A stretch of 64,000 nucleotides of DNA from Nocardioides insulae DSM 17944 (GCF_000422825.1 NZ_AUGU01000014.1:186001-250000), one strand, 5' to 3'; shown: positions 34,199 to 42,726, numbered from the stretch's first letter. The notes: a model not told the origin generated them from the sequence alone. Program-made: numbers and translations.

Positions 34199-34329
34199 CC
34201 GGCCCGGGTCGCCACGTTGGCCGCGGGTGCCTCCGACGATCGAACGTGTGCGCGCCGGGCGCCGGTGATGAGTTCTCCGGCCCATCTCGGTCACACCGTC
34301 GAGGAGACCGAGGAGAGGAAGGATGATCA

Positions 34330-35316
34330 ATGAACACGCAGACCTGGCTGGAGGAACTGGACGTGAGCGGATCGGACGGGGTCGAGGAGGATGAGTTCTC
34401 CGAGTCGGCCGAGCGGCACCGACGAGAGTTGCATGTGCACTGCTACCGGATGCTCGGGTCGTTCCAGGACGCCGAGGACGCTGTGCAGGAGACCTTCCTG
34501 CGCGCCTGGCGGGGCAGGGAGACCTTCGAGGGGCGCTCGACCTTCCGGGCCTGGCTGTACCGCATCGCCACCAACACCTGTCTCGACCAGATCTCCGGGC
34601 GGCGCCGGCAGCCCGCGACCGGGGGCGAGGTGCAGTGGCTCCAGCCCTACCCGGACCGGCTTCTCGACGAACTGTCCGCGGACGACGCGGACGAGCCGGA
34701 GGCGGTGGCGCTCGCGCGCGAGACGATCGAACTGGCCTACCTGGTCGCAGTCCAACACCTGGCCCCCCGCCCACGGGCCGTCCTGCTCCTGCGGGACGTG
34801 CTCGGCTGGCCGGCCAAGGAGGTGGCCGAGGTCCTCGGGGACACGACCAACTCGGTGAACAGCGCCCTCCAGCGCGCTCGCGCCGGCATGCGCGAGCACC
34901 TCCCCGCCGAACGGCAGGACTGGACCGGCGACGCGGGGGACGAACAGACACGTGACCTGGTGGCGCGGTACGCCGACGCCGTCGTGGCCACCGACGTCGA
35001 CGGGGTGGTCGCCATGCTGCGCGACGACGTCCGCTGCTCGATGCCGCCCACGCCGGGCCTGTTCGTCGGCCGTGACGCGGTCGTGGCGAACTGGGTCTCC
35101 GACGGCTTCGAGGGCCTCGAGCGGATGGCCGGCGTACCCACCTGCGTGAACCGGCAGCCCGCCGTCGCCTTCTACCAGTGGCGCGAGGACGCGGGCGCCT
35201 ACCTGCCGCTCACCATCGATGTCCTGCGCATCACCGGTGGCGCGATCACCGAGGTGCTCACCTTCCACGCCGACCAGTTCCCGCGGCTCGGACTGCCCGC
35301 GCGGCTGCCGGCGTAG
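34330..35316 (+). CDS. ECF sigma factor with C-terminal SnoaL-like domain (SigG-like)
   Basis: 328 residues. Sigma region 2 is HRRELHVHCYRMLGSFQDAEDAVQETFLRAW, with promoter-melting residues in FRAWLYRIATNTCLDQ. Region 4 is RPRAVLLLRDVLGWPAKEVA, then TTNSVNSALQRARAGM. A ~120-residue SnoaL/NTF2-like domain follows (AVVATDVDGVVAMLRDDVRC). This layout is known for SigG- and SigJ-type extracytoplasmic-function sigmas, which often lack a cognate anti-sigma and may be controlled by the extra domain. None is seen here. GGAAGG precedes the ATG. It is divergent from the xyl operon. Confidence 0.9.
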   Translation: MNTQTWLEELDVSGSDGVEEDEFSESAERHRRELHVHCYRMLGSFQDAEDAVQETFLRAWRGRETFEGRSTFRAWLYRIATNTCLDQISGRRRQPATGGEVQWLQPYPDRLLDELSADDADEPEAVALARETIELAYLVAVQHLAPRPRAVLLLRDVLGWPAKEVAEVLGDTTNSVNSALQRARAGMREHLPAERQDWTGDAGDEQTRDLVARYADAVVATDVDGVVAMLRDDVRCSMPPTPGLFVGRDAVVANWVSDGFEGLERMAGVPTCVNRQPAVAFYQWREDAGAYLPLTIDVLRITGGAITEVLTFHADQFPRLGLPARLPA

Positions 35317-35372
35317 CGCCGAAGGTGCCTCCCGAGCGTGCTCGACGGCCTTGCCGGACATCGCCCGAAAAG

Positions 35373-35445
35373 TGCCCCGGGTAGGAGTCGAACCTACGAC
35401 CTTTCGCTTAGGAGGCGGCTGCTCTATCCACTGAGCTACCGGGGC
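35373..35445 (-). tRNA. tRNA-Arg, anticodon CCT
   Basis: 73 bases fold as a cloverleaf: acceptor GCCCCGG/CCGGGGC, D-arm GCTC/GAGC, anticodon loop CTCCTAA (anticodon CCT), T-arm GTAGG/CCTAC with loop TTCGACT, discriminator A. CCA is not encoded. The anticodon stem GCCGC/GCGAA has only three Watson-Crick pairs next to the loop; the outer two are C-A and G-A. Confidence 0.92.
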
Positions 35446-35560
35446 TCGGCGCCCATCTTGTCACCCGAGTCCCGATCGCCGCGGATCGCCCCGTCCTTCG
35501 GAGCTCGTCTCCGGGTACGAAGGACTGCGCTGCCCGAGAGATCGGAGATGGGGCGGTGTG

Positions 35561-35574
35561 TCTCACACGTGAGA
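35561..35574. promoter_or_regulatory. Palindrome upstream of the LCP gene
   Basis: TCTCAC-AC-GTGAGA is a perfect 14-bp inverted repeat, 93 bases before the LCP start, in an otherwise plain promoter region. It could be an operator. Nothing nearby identifies the binding protein. Confidence 0.4.
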
Positions 35575-35666
35575 TGATTTGGGCCGGTGAATGATACCCG
35601 AGACACTTGGGTGTCGACCGTAGGCTTCCCGGTGCCCTGGCCCCTGCCCTCCCGAGGACGTGATCC

Positions 35667-37058
35667 ATGACAGACCCACAGCACCCCGGTGCGGGGTCCG
35701 ATGGCGCGTCCACATCGGGGGAGAGCGAGTCGCCCTCCGCCCCGGGAAGAACTGTACGCCGTGCCGAGAGCCGGGTGAAAGGCGGTAAGCGCCGGGCGCC
35801 CACCCGCACCCGCCGCACTGTCGCGACCGTCGTGATCTCGACCCTGGTGGCCGTCGCGATGGTCTCCGGCCTCTCGATGGCCTACTTCTACCGCCACCTC
35901 ACCGGCAACCTCACCGTCCTGGAGGGTGGCGCCGCGCTCGGCGACCGGGTCGAGAAGTTCGACACCGGAGGCCCCAAGGAACCGCTCAACATCCTGGTGA
36001 TGGGCTCGGACAGTCGCGACGGCGAGGGCAACGACATCGATGGTCTCACCGGCGGCGGCGAGCGTTCCGACACCACGATCCTGGTGCACCTCTCCGCGGA
36101 CCGGGAGCACGCCTACGGCATCAGCATCCCGCGCGACTCGATGGTCGACCGGCCCGAGTGCCTCGACGACAACGGCGACCAGCTCAGCCCCGAGGCCGAC
36201 AACCAGATGTGGAACGCAGCCTTCGCCCTCGGCGGCCCGGCCTGCACCATCCGCCAGGTGGAGGCGACCACCGGCGTCTCGGTCGACCACTTCGTGGTGG
36301 TCGACTTCAACGGCTTCAAGGGCATGGTCGACGCCCTCGGCGGCGTCGAGGTGTGCATCCCCGAGACCTGGGACGATCCCGCCCACGACATCTACCTCGA
36401 GGAGGGCACCCGCAAGATCTCCGGCAAGGAGGCGCTGAACTACGTGCGGGTGCGCTATGGCATCGGCGACGGCACCGACCTCGGCCGACTCAAGCGGCAG
36501 CAGGCCTTCGTGGGCTCGATGGCCCACCAGGTGCTCTCCTCCGACACCCTCGCCAACCCGGTGAAGGTCACCCGCTTCCTGAGCGCGGTCACCGACTCGC
36601 TCGCCGTCGACGAGGGCATCAGCAACGTCACTCGGATGGGCAAGCTCGCCTACGAGTTCCGCAACATCGGGCTGGACCGGATCAAGTTCCTCACCGTGCC
36701 GTGGATGTGGGACCCCGAAGACCCCAACCGCGTCATCTGGGCACCCGAGGCGAAGCGGGTCTGGCAGAAGATCAAGCGCGACCAACCGCTGCCGGCGCGG
36801 CTCACCGGCGACGCGATCTCGGTCAACACCCTGCCCGGCACCGAGGAGGCCAAGCCCGCCACCGACGGCGCCTCGCCCAAGGGCGGTGGCGATGAGGACT
36901 CCTCGGAGTCGACCGAGCCCTCCGATGAGTCCGCGGAGACCGAGTCCGGAGACGGCAACGGGTCGGCGGAGGAGAAGGCGACTCCGGAGGGTACGTCTTC
37001 CGACGGCCCCTCCGAGGAGGAGATCGCCGAACTCGAAAGCGCGGGGCTGTGCGTGTGA
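35667..37058 (+). CDS. LytR-CpsA-Psr (LCP) family cell-wall glycopolymer ligase
   Basis: 463 residues. A cytoplasmic basic N-terminus and one membrane segment (about 50-75) precede the LCP domain (about 105-270). Its key stretches are NILVMGSDSRDGEGNDIDGL, ISIPRDSMVDRPE and VDFNGFKGMVDALGGVEVCI, plus KEALNYVRVRYGIGDGTDLG. These carry the Arg and Asp residues that bind polyprenyl pyrophosphate. LCP enzymes attach teichoic acids, arabinogalactan or other polymers to peptidoglycan. The C-terminal ~70 residues are Ser/Glu-rich and disordered. It overlaps the next small gene by four bases. Confidence 0.94.
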   Translation: MTDPQHPGAGSDGASTSGESESPSAPGRTVRRAESRVKGGKRRAPTRTRRTVATVVISTLVAVAMVSGLSMAYFYRHLTGNLTVLEGGAALGDRVEKFDTGGPKEPLNILVMGSDSRDGEGNDIDGLTGGGERSDTTILVHLSADREHAYGISIPRDSMVDRPECLDDNGDQLSPEADNQMWNAAFALGGPACTIRQVEATTGVSVDHFVVVDFNGFKGMVDALGGVEVCIPETWDDPAHDIYLEEGTRKISGKEALNYVRVRYGIGDGTDLGRLKRQQAFVGSMAHQVLSSDTLANPVKVTRFLSAVTDSLAVDEGISNVTRMGKLAYEFRNIGLDRIKFLTVPWMWDPEDPNRVIWAPEAKRVWQKIKRDQPLPARLTGDAISVNTLPGTEEAKPATDGASPKGGGDEDSSESTEPSDESAETESGDGNGSAEEKATPEGTSSDGPSEEEIAELESAGLCV

Positions 37059-37273
37059 CCGCCGCCGCCGACGACGCTCGCCGGCCGGCGCAGCCGGACC
37101 GTGAGTCGGACCGTGAGCCGGATTGGCGGCGCCGGCGGAGGCTGGCCGGCATCTTCGGGGACACCCTTCCGGAGAGCACCTCGGACGATCTCGCCGAGCG
37201 CGATGGCGCCGGCGGTGAGCGGTCTAAGGACGACTGGCTCCGCGCCCAGGTGCCGCCGCACCACGGCGGGTGA
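37055..37273 (+). CDS. Small conserved-looking protein coupled to the LCP gene
   Basis: 72 residues, starting in a GTGA overlap with the LCP stop. It is highly charged (DRESDREPDWRRRRRLAGIF) and ends LRAQVPPHHGG. There is no membrane segment. It uses the same GC-rich third positions as its neighbour. I do not recognise a named domain. The coupling suggests a partner of the LCP protein or of cell-envelope assembly. Confidence 0.68.
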   Translation: MTAAADDARRPAQPDRESDREPDWRRRRRLAGIFGDTLPESTSDDLAERDGAGGERSKDDWLRAQVPPHHGG

Positions 37274-37628
37274 CCCTGCGCCGGGTCCCGTGCGTGTCCC
37301 GGTCGTTCTGACCCGGCCGTTTCTGACCCGAGTGATCTGACTCGATGGTCGGACCCCGTGGTCGGACCCCGTGGTCCGACTCGACCGGCGTGGGGCGGGA
37401 TCCGACCCGGCCCGACGCTGAACCGCACCGGCGCGGCGTTGGCCCGGCCGTGTCTGCGGCTCGGGCGAGTCCCGGGCGGCCCTCGGCGCCCACGTCGGGG
37501 CGCGCGGGGTGGGCGGCCTGATGGGGTCGGAATCAGTCGTCGGCGCAGGGACGTGCGGGCGGGCAGCCTGGTGGGTTCGAATCACCCCGTGGGTGTTGCG
37601 AGCACGACGTTGCTGCCGGCCAGCAGCA
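37274..37628. other. Gene-free region with short tandem repeats and a hairpin
   Basis: This 355-base gap holds two adjacent copies of GGTCGGACCCCGT (37348-37373) and related GACCC-rich words from 37310 on. GTCGGACC/GGTCCGAC form an 8-bp hairpin at 37362-37381, and CGAGT/ACTCG form a weaker one at 37330-37345. I find no credible gene on either strand. Confidence 0.6.
37362..37381 (+). terminator. Stem-loop after the LCP-small protein operon
   Basis: GTCGGACC-CCGT-GGTCCGAC is a perfect 8-bp stem with a 4-nt loop, built on a 13-bp tandem repeat and located 89 bases after the small gene. Terminator function is inferred. Confidence 0.5.
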
Positions 37629-37997
37629 TCAGTCTTCGACGCCGGTACGCGCGACCAGCGAATCGCGGATCTCGCGGAGCAGTTCGATCTCCTCGGGGGT
37701 GCCGGGCTCCGGGGACGGGAAGAACTTCTCCTTGGCGCGGGTATAGGGCATCACGATGAAGAAGTAGACGACCGTGGCCAGGATGAGGAACGAGATCAGG
37801 GCGGTCAGGAATGCTCCGACGTGCACGCCACCGGGCGCCCAGTTGGAGAAGTCGGGAGTGCCGCCGGCCTTGCCGATGAGGTCCATGATCACGGTGGTGA
37901 AGGCCGTGACCACGGTGGCGAATGCGGTGCCGATGATGAAGCCGACGGCCAGCGAGACCAGGTCGCCTTGAAGGATGAACTTCTTGAACCCGCCCAT
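37629..37997 (-). CDS. mscL: Large-conductance mechanosensitive channel
   Basis: 122 residues, a normal MscL. MGGFKKFILQGDLVSLAVGF begins the amphipathic helix and first membrane segment. GAFLTALISFLILATVVYFF is the second, and a charged C-terminal helix follows. It opens at high membrane tension and protects against osmotic downshock. AGGAGAG lies before the ATG. The longer in-frame start at 38084 is rejected because MGGFKK is the family's own start. Confidence 0.96.
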   Translation of the reverse strand: MGGFKKFILQGDLVSLAVGFIIGTAFATVVTAFTTVIMDLIGKAGGTPDFSNWAPGGVHVGAFLTALISFLILATVVYFFIVMPYTRAKEKFFPSPEPGTPEEIELLREIRDSLVARTGVED

Positions 37998-38088
37998 GGT
38001 GTCTTCTCTCCTGTGCTCTCGTGTGTGCTCTGTGTCGATCGTGCTCTGGCGATGAGGTCCTCGGGAGCTCCCTGACCGGTCCACGACG

Positions 38089-38745
38089 CTAGTGCGTGAA
38101 GGCGACGCTCAGGAAGAGCCGGGCGGAAGCTCCGGCCACCGTCGGCACCTCCTCGGTGGGGATCCCGATGATCACGAGACGACCGGTCGTGCCTTCCATG
38201 ACGGAGTCGGCGGACTCCTCGACCGGAGGCACCGCCAGGACCAGGGCGTCGGGCGCGACCACGCGAGTGCGGCCGGAGGTGGGGTCGGTGGCGAGCAGAT
38301 CGATCCGCTGGCCGGCCTCGACCAGGCCGGCCGCGCCAGGGTCGGTGATCCGCACCGGGAGCGCGCTCAGGCCATCGGGTCGGCCGGTGAGGAAGGAACC
38401 GCCGACCAGTCGCCGGTCGGTGATCGCTTCACCGCGTCGGACCGGCGCGGCGAGGGTCTGACCGACCAGGTCGCCGGCCGGGGCGGTGCCGTCGGGCACG
38501 AGGTCGGGGGCGGCGGCAACGGTGGTCAGGTCGGCGGCCAGCAAGGTGGCTCCGGCGGGGAGGTCGCGGGCGGCGACGGTGAGTGGGGCGGTCGCCGGGG
38601 CGGGCGGGGCGACGGACTGGAGGCCGGCGGCCACCGCCACCACGGCGAAGAGGGCGGCCAGCAGCCGTCGCCGGATCAGCAGCTGGCGGCCGATCCGGCG
38701 ACCGAGTCGCCGCAGCGCGGTGGAGGAGGTGTGGAGAGCGGTCAC
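38089..38745 (-). CDS. SAF domain protein (CpaB/FlgA-like)
   Basis: 218 residues. A basic N-terminus and one membrane segment (about 28-48) precede an extracytoplasmic SAF domain: VAARDLPAGATLLAADLTTV and APVRRGEAITDRRLV. SAF domains occur in CpaB, which assembles Flp pili, and in FlgA. No pilus genes lie nearby, so function is open. The GTG start at 38745 gives MTALHTSSTALRRLGR. The 91-base gap to mscL allows cotranscription. Confidence 0.85.
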   Translation of the reverse strand: MTALHTSSTALRRLGRRIGRQLLIRRRLLAALFAVVAVAAGLQSVAPPAPATAPLTVAARDLPAGATLLAADLTTVAAAPDLVPDGTAPAGDLVGQTLAAPVRRGEAITDRRLVGGSFLTGRPDGLSALPVRITDPGAAGLVEAGQRIDLLATDPTSGRTRVVAPDALVLAVPPVEESADSVMEGTTGRLVIIGIPTEEVPTVAGASARLFLSVAFTH

Positions 38746-38946
38746 GTCCTCAAGCTAGGACGGCGCGCGGCCCCGCTACGGCGTCCTGCACAGGGCACCG
38801 CGGCGGACGCCCTGTCCACAACCAGGAGGATGCGAACCGGCCCGACTCCGGCCGGCACGGACCGGCCGCGGGGGACCGGTCCCGGCGATCGGCCGTGAGG
38901 AGGCCGCTCGTGAACTCGGGCGCTGCTCGAGTGTGAGTGGGCAGCC

Positions 38947-39273
38947 TCAGTCGGCGCTGGCCGCGGCCGCCTTGGTGGTGGCAGAGGCGCCGGAGGAGGA
39001 CGAGCCGGAGGATGAGTCGGAGGTCGACGTGCCCGCGTTCGACGAGCCCGACTCGCTCGACGACGAGCCCCCCGCGGAGGCCCCGGCCTTGGCGGAGCTG
39101 CGGTTGTCGGTGGCATAGAAGCCCGAGCCCTTGAAGACGACTCCGACGGCGTTGTAGACCTTGCGCAGCTTGCCCTCGCAGGCGGGGCAGACGGTGAGCG
39201 CGTCGTCGGAGAAGCTCTGGAACTGCTCGAAGGCGTGGCCGCACTCGGTGCAGGCGTACTGATAGGTGGGCAC
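38947..39273 (-). CDS. FmdB-type zinc-ribbon protein with Ser-rich tail, Ruc-like chaperone
   Basis: 108 residues. The N-terminal half is an FmdB zinc ribbon: MPTYQYACTECGHAFEQFQS, then VCPACEGKLRKVYNAVGVVF, with CxxC pairs at 8/11 and 29/32. The second half is a Ser/Ala/Gly-rich disordered tail. Mycobacterial Ruc (Rv0991c) has the same composition and is a redox-activated chaperone controlled by HrcA. Here a CIRCE-like operator covers the promoter. Gene order near 5-formyl-THF cyclo-ligase also matches. The GTG start follows GAGGAG. Confidence 0.85.
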   Translation of the reverse strand: MPTYQYACTECGHAFEQFQSFSDDALTVCPACEGKLRKVYNAVGVVFKGSGFYATDNRSSAKAGASAGGSSSSESGSSNAGTSTSDSSSGSSSSGASATTKAAAASAD

Positions 39274-39322
39274 GGTACTCCTCGGGAAGGGCGTGGTGAG
39301 AGCCGCAGGTCGTACCTCTGAT

Positions 39323-39349
39323 TTAGCACTCGATGCGGACGACTGCCAA
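39323..39349. promoter_or_regulatory. CIRCE-like HrcA operator over the Ruc-like gene promoter
   Basis: TTAGCACTC-N9-GACTGCCAA. The left arm is the CIRCE consensus. The right arm differs from the actinobacterial GAGTGCCAA form at one base. On the minus strand, TTGGCA and CTAAAT, 17 bases apart, form a promoter for the FmdB-type gene within the site. HrcA control is inferred, since no hrcA is in the window. Confidence 0.7.
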
Positions 39350-39377
39350 TTCTACGTCAAGGCAGAATGTCCGCACC

Positions 39378-41993
39378 ATGTCACGCGCTCCCACGAGGTC
39401 CTCGGCCGCGCCGGCCCGCTACCGGCCCACCGGCGAGCCGCGCCATGGCGGGTTCCGCACCTGGCCGCGGCCGCTGCGCTGGAGCGCCTACGTCGCCGTC
39501 GTGCTTATGCTGGGCCTCGTGGCCGGGCTGTTCACCGTTTCCTGGCTGTACCAGCGTCCGCTGCCGCAGACCAGCGGCGAGGCCACGTTGCCCGGACTGG
39601 ACGCCGAGGTGACGGTGATCCGCGACGCGAACGGGATCCCCCAGATCTACGCCGACACCACGGCAGACCTGATGCGGGCCCAGGGGTACGTCGCCGCCCA
39701 GGACCGGTTCTTCGAGATGGACGTCCGGCGGCACGCCACGGCCGGCCGGCTCGCCGAGCTGTTCGGGGAGGATGCCCTGCCCAGCGACATGATGGTGCGC
39801 ACGATGGACGGGCGCGGCGTCGCCGAGGAGGAACTGGCGCTGATCAGCCCTGACACACGGGAGGCGCTGGAGGCCTACGCCGAGGGCGTCAACGCCTACC
39901 TCGGGCAACACGACCCGGGCGAGATCGCGGTGCAGTACACCCTGCTCGGTCTCACCGGGGTGGACGGGGCGCCCGAGGAGTGGACCCCGGTCGACTCGCT
40001 CGCCTGGCTCAAGGCGATGGCGTGGGACCTGCGCGGCAACATGGACGACGAGATCCAGCGGGTGCTCACCGAATCGGCCGTGGGGCCGCGCCGGGCGGCC
40101 GACCTGTGGCCGGCGTACCCCTACGACGAGCACCAGCCGATCGTCTCGCAGGGAGCGGTCGTGGACGGGGTCTTCGAGCAGGACGCCACCCGGGGCGGCA
40201 CCCGCAACCCCGCCCGGGCGGCGCCGTCCGAGCAGGTGGTGCAGAGCCTGCGCCGGGTGCAGGCCTCGCTGGATGCCATGCCCGCCTGGCTGGGGCGTGG
40301 TGACGGCCTCGGGTCGAACTCGTGGGTGGTCTCGGGGGAGCACACCAGCACCGGTGCGCCGCTGCTCGCCAACGATCCGCACCTCGGGACCAGCCTGCCG
40401 GGCGTGTGGCTGCAGGTGGGCCTGCACTGCCGGGTGGTGAGCGAGGACTGTCCCCTGGATGTCGCCGGATTCAGCTTCTCCGGCGTGCCCGGGGTGATGG
40501 TGGGGCACAACGCCGACATCGCATGGGGGTTCACCAACCTGGACCCCGACGTCACCGACCTGTACCTCGAGCAGATCCGGGGTGACCGGTGGCGGCACGG
40601 CGGGCGGTGGCGTCCGCTGCAGATCCGGTCGGAGCGGATTGAGGTGCACGACGCCCCCGACGTCACCATCACGGTGCGAAGGACCGGGCACGGACCGGTG
40701 CTCTCCGACGTCGACCCGCAGCTGGGCGAGGTGGGGGACCAGGAGGGCGGGTACGCCGTGAGCCTTGCCTGGACCGCGCTCGAACCCTCGCCCACCGCGG
40801 ACGCCATCCTCGCGATGAACACCGCCACGGACTGGGACTCCTTCCGGGCCGCGGCCGCGGACTTCGCCGCCCCCGCGCAGAACCTCGTCTACGCCGACCG
40901 GGAGGGACACATCGGCTACCAGGCACCAGGCGCCCTACCGGTGCGCAAGTCGGGCAACGACGGTACCCGTCCGTCCGAGGGATGGCTGCCGGAGAACGAC
41001 TGGCTGAGCGAACCCGTGCCCTTCGACGGACTGCCGAACGTGCTCGACCCCGAGGAGGGGTTCGTGGTGACCGCCAACCAGGCGGTGATCGACCCGGACC
41101 GCTACCCCTACCACCTCACCGACGACTGGGACCGCGGCTACCGCTCCCAGCGGATCCGGGACGAGCTGTCCGCGATGCTCGCCGAGGGACCGGTCTCCAT
41201 CGACGACATGAGCGGTCTGCAACTCGACGATCGGGCCCCGATCGCCGACCACCTGGTGCCGCTCCTGCTCGACGTACCGCTACCCGACGGCTACTGGTCC
41301 GACGGACAGGACGTGCTCGCCGACTGGGACGAACAGATGGGGGCCGACAGTGCGGGGGCGGCGTACTACAACTCGGTCTGGCGCCATCTGCTCAGACTCG
41401 CCTTCCACGACGAACTGCCCGTGGGGCTGTGGCCCGACGGGGAGGACCGCTGGATCGCCGTGGTCGAACGGCTGCTGGACCGACCGGCGGACCTGTGGTG
41501 GGACGACCTCACCACCGACGGCGTGATCGAGGACCGCGACGAGATCCTCGCCGAGGCGATGCGGGCCGCCCGCGACGAGATGACCCGCCTGACCGGCCGC
41601 GATCCCGAGGACTGGGAGTGGGGTCGCCTGCACCGCATGGACCTGACCGAGCAGACCCTCGGAACCTCCGGGATCACTGCCGTCGAACGACTGCTCAACC
41701 GCGGCGGCTGGCAGGTCGCCGGCGGCACCTCCGCCGTCGACGCCACCGGATGGCTGGCCAGTGCCGGCTACGACGTCATCACCGCCCCCTCGATGCGGAT
41801 GGTCGTCTCGCTCGACGACCTGGACGACTCGCGCTGGATCAATCTCACCGGTGTCTCCGGCCACCCCGCCTCCGAGCACTACACCGACCAGACCGAACTG
41901 TGGGCGCGCGGCGACACCCTGCCCTGGGCCTTCACCCCGGACGCCGTCGATCGCGCCGGCCGGGACACGCTCACGCTCACGCCCGGCGGGTGA
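39378..41993 (+). CDS. Penicillin acylase family (Ntn) amidohydrolase
   Basis: About 871 residues. One N-terminal membrane segment (about 32-52) is followed by the alpha chain, a linker, and the beta chain, which begins at S313 in GLG-SNSWVVSG. The precursor is expected to cleave itself before S313, which becomes the nucleophile. Further motifs are APLLANDPHLGTSLPGVWLQ, SGVPGVMVGHNADIAWGFTN and VTANQAVIDPDRYPY. The family hydrolyses acyl side chains of lactams, acyl-homoserine lactones or peptides. The substrate here is unknown. ATG at 39378 is preferred; an in-frame ATG at 39333 lies inside the CIRCE-like site. Confidence 0.92.
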   Translation: MSRAPTRSSAAPARYRPTGEPRHGGFRTWPRPLRWSAYVAVVLMLGLVAGLFTVSWLYQRPLPQTSGEATLPGLDAEVTVIRDANGIPQIYADTTADLMRAQGYVAAQDRFFEMDVRRHATAGRLAELFGEDALPSDMMVRTMDGRGVAEEELALISPDTREALEAYAEGVNAYLGQHDPGEIAVQYTLLGLTGVDGAPEEWTPVDSLAWLKAMAWDLRGNMDDEIQRVLTESAVGPRRAADLWPAYPYDEHQPIVSQGAVVDGVFEQDATRGGTRNPARAAPSEQVVQSLRRVQASLDAMPAWLGRGDGLGSNSWVVSGEHTSTGAPLLANDPHLGTSLPGVWLQVGLHCRVVSEDCPLDVAGFSFSGVPGVMVGHNADIAWGFTNLDPDVTDLYLEQIRGDRWRHGGRWRPLQIRSERIEVHDAPDVTITVRRTGHGPVLSDVDPQLGEVGDQEGGYAVSLAWTALEPSPTADAILAMNTATDWDSFRAAAADFAAPAQNLVYADREGHIGYQAPGALPVRKSGNDGTRPSEGWLPENDWLSEPVPFDGLPNVLDPEEGFVVTANQAVIDPDRYPYHLTDDWDRGYRSQRIRDELSAMLAEGPVSIDDMSGLQLDDRAPIADHLVPLLLDVPLPDGYWSDGQDVLADWDEQMGADSAGAAYYNSVWRHLLRLAFHDELPVGLWPDGEDRWIAVVERLLDRPADLWWDDLTTDGVIEDRDEILAEAMRAARDEMTRLTGRDPEDWEWGRLHRMDLTEQTLGTSGITAVERLLNRGGWQVAGGTSAVDATGWLASAGYDVITAPSMRMVVSLDDLDDSRWINLTGVSGHPASEHYTDQTELWARGDTLPWAFTPDAVDRAGRDTLTLTPGG

Positions 41994-42006
41994 GCCGGGC
42001 CGCACG

Positions 42007-42028
42007 TTTCCCCGGTGCACCGGGGAAA
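42007..42028. repeat. 22-bp palindrome, copy 2 of the dispersed element
   Basis: This is an exact copy of the core of the 30-bp palindrome at 20407-20436. It starts 14 bases after the penicillin acylase stop, between convergent genes, which fits termination. The other copy lies between tandem genes and upstream of operators, so termination does not explain both equally. Confidence 0.7.
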
Positions 42029-42162
42029 GTTACGCTCCGGGCCGGGGACACGCCGAGGAAGTGGCACGCATTGCCTGGGTGGTGTGACCGATGGTGCGGA
42101 AGGGGCGGGTACGGCGGGACGCAGACGGGCCCGGGCCGGCCATACCCGACCGGTGACCGGCG

Positions 42163-42726
42163 TCAGAAGCGGAGGACGCCTGAGGGGGAGACGGCGCCGG
42201 TGACCGGCCGGTCGTGGGGCTCGGTGGGTACCTCGACCCCGACCTCGTCGTCGAAGAGCAGGATCCACACCGGCGTACCCACCGGCACCCGGGCGAGCGC
42301 CCGGTCGTAGCAGCCGGCGCCGCGCCCCAGTCGCTCACCGGTGCGGGAGACGGCCAGCCCGGGCACGAGTACGACGTCGGCGGTGGCGACCGCCTCGGGG
42401 TCCAGTTGCGGACCGTCCGGCTCGAGCAGGCCGTGCCGGGCCGAGTGCAGCCCGCCGGTGTATGCCGCCCACGCGAGGTCGCGGTCGGGGAGAACGACGG
42501 GGAGGATCACCCGCTTGCCGGCCTCCCGGAGGGCCTCGATCAGGTCGCTGGTGCCGGGCTCGGTGCCGATCGACGCGTACGCGGCGACACTCGCCGCGCG
42601 GCGTACCTCCGGGGTGGCCAGCAGCTGGGCGGCGATGGCCCGTGCGTCCTCGCCCAGTTCGGTGAGGGGACGGCGGCGCCGGGCCGCGAGGAGCTGGTCG
42701 CGGGCTGCGGTCTTGGCGGGGTTCAC
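42163..42726 (-). CDS. 5-formyltetrahydrofolate cyclo-ligase
   Basis: 187 residues. It converts 5-formyl-THF to 5,10-methenyl-THF with ATP. NPAKTAARDQLLAARRRRPL carries the basic start. The C-terminal signature is VLVPGLAVSRTGERLGRGAG, then CYDRAL. The GTG at 42726 is chosen (GAGAG upstream); an in-frame GTG at 42735 is also possible. It is divergent from the uridylyltransferase gene, as in mycobacteria. Confidence 0.93.
   Translation of the reverse strand: MNPAKTAARDQLLAARRRRPLTELGEDARAIAAQLLATPEVRRAASVAAYASIGTEPGTSDLIEALREAGKRVILPVVLPDRDLAWAAYTGGLHSARHGLLEPDGPQLDPEAVATADVVLVPGLAVSRTGERLGRGAGCYDRALARVPVGTPVWILLFDDEVGVEVPTEPHDRPVTGAVSPSGVLRF

Noticed and set aside
37274..37628. Small ORFs between the LCP unit and mscL
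   Set aside because: Frames such as 37358-37759 overlap the mscL end, have poor start signals and reflect low stop density only.
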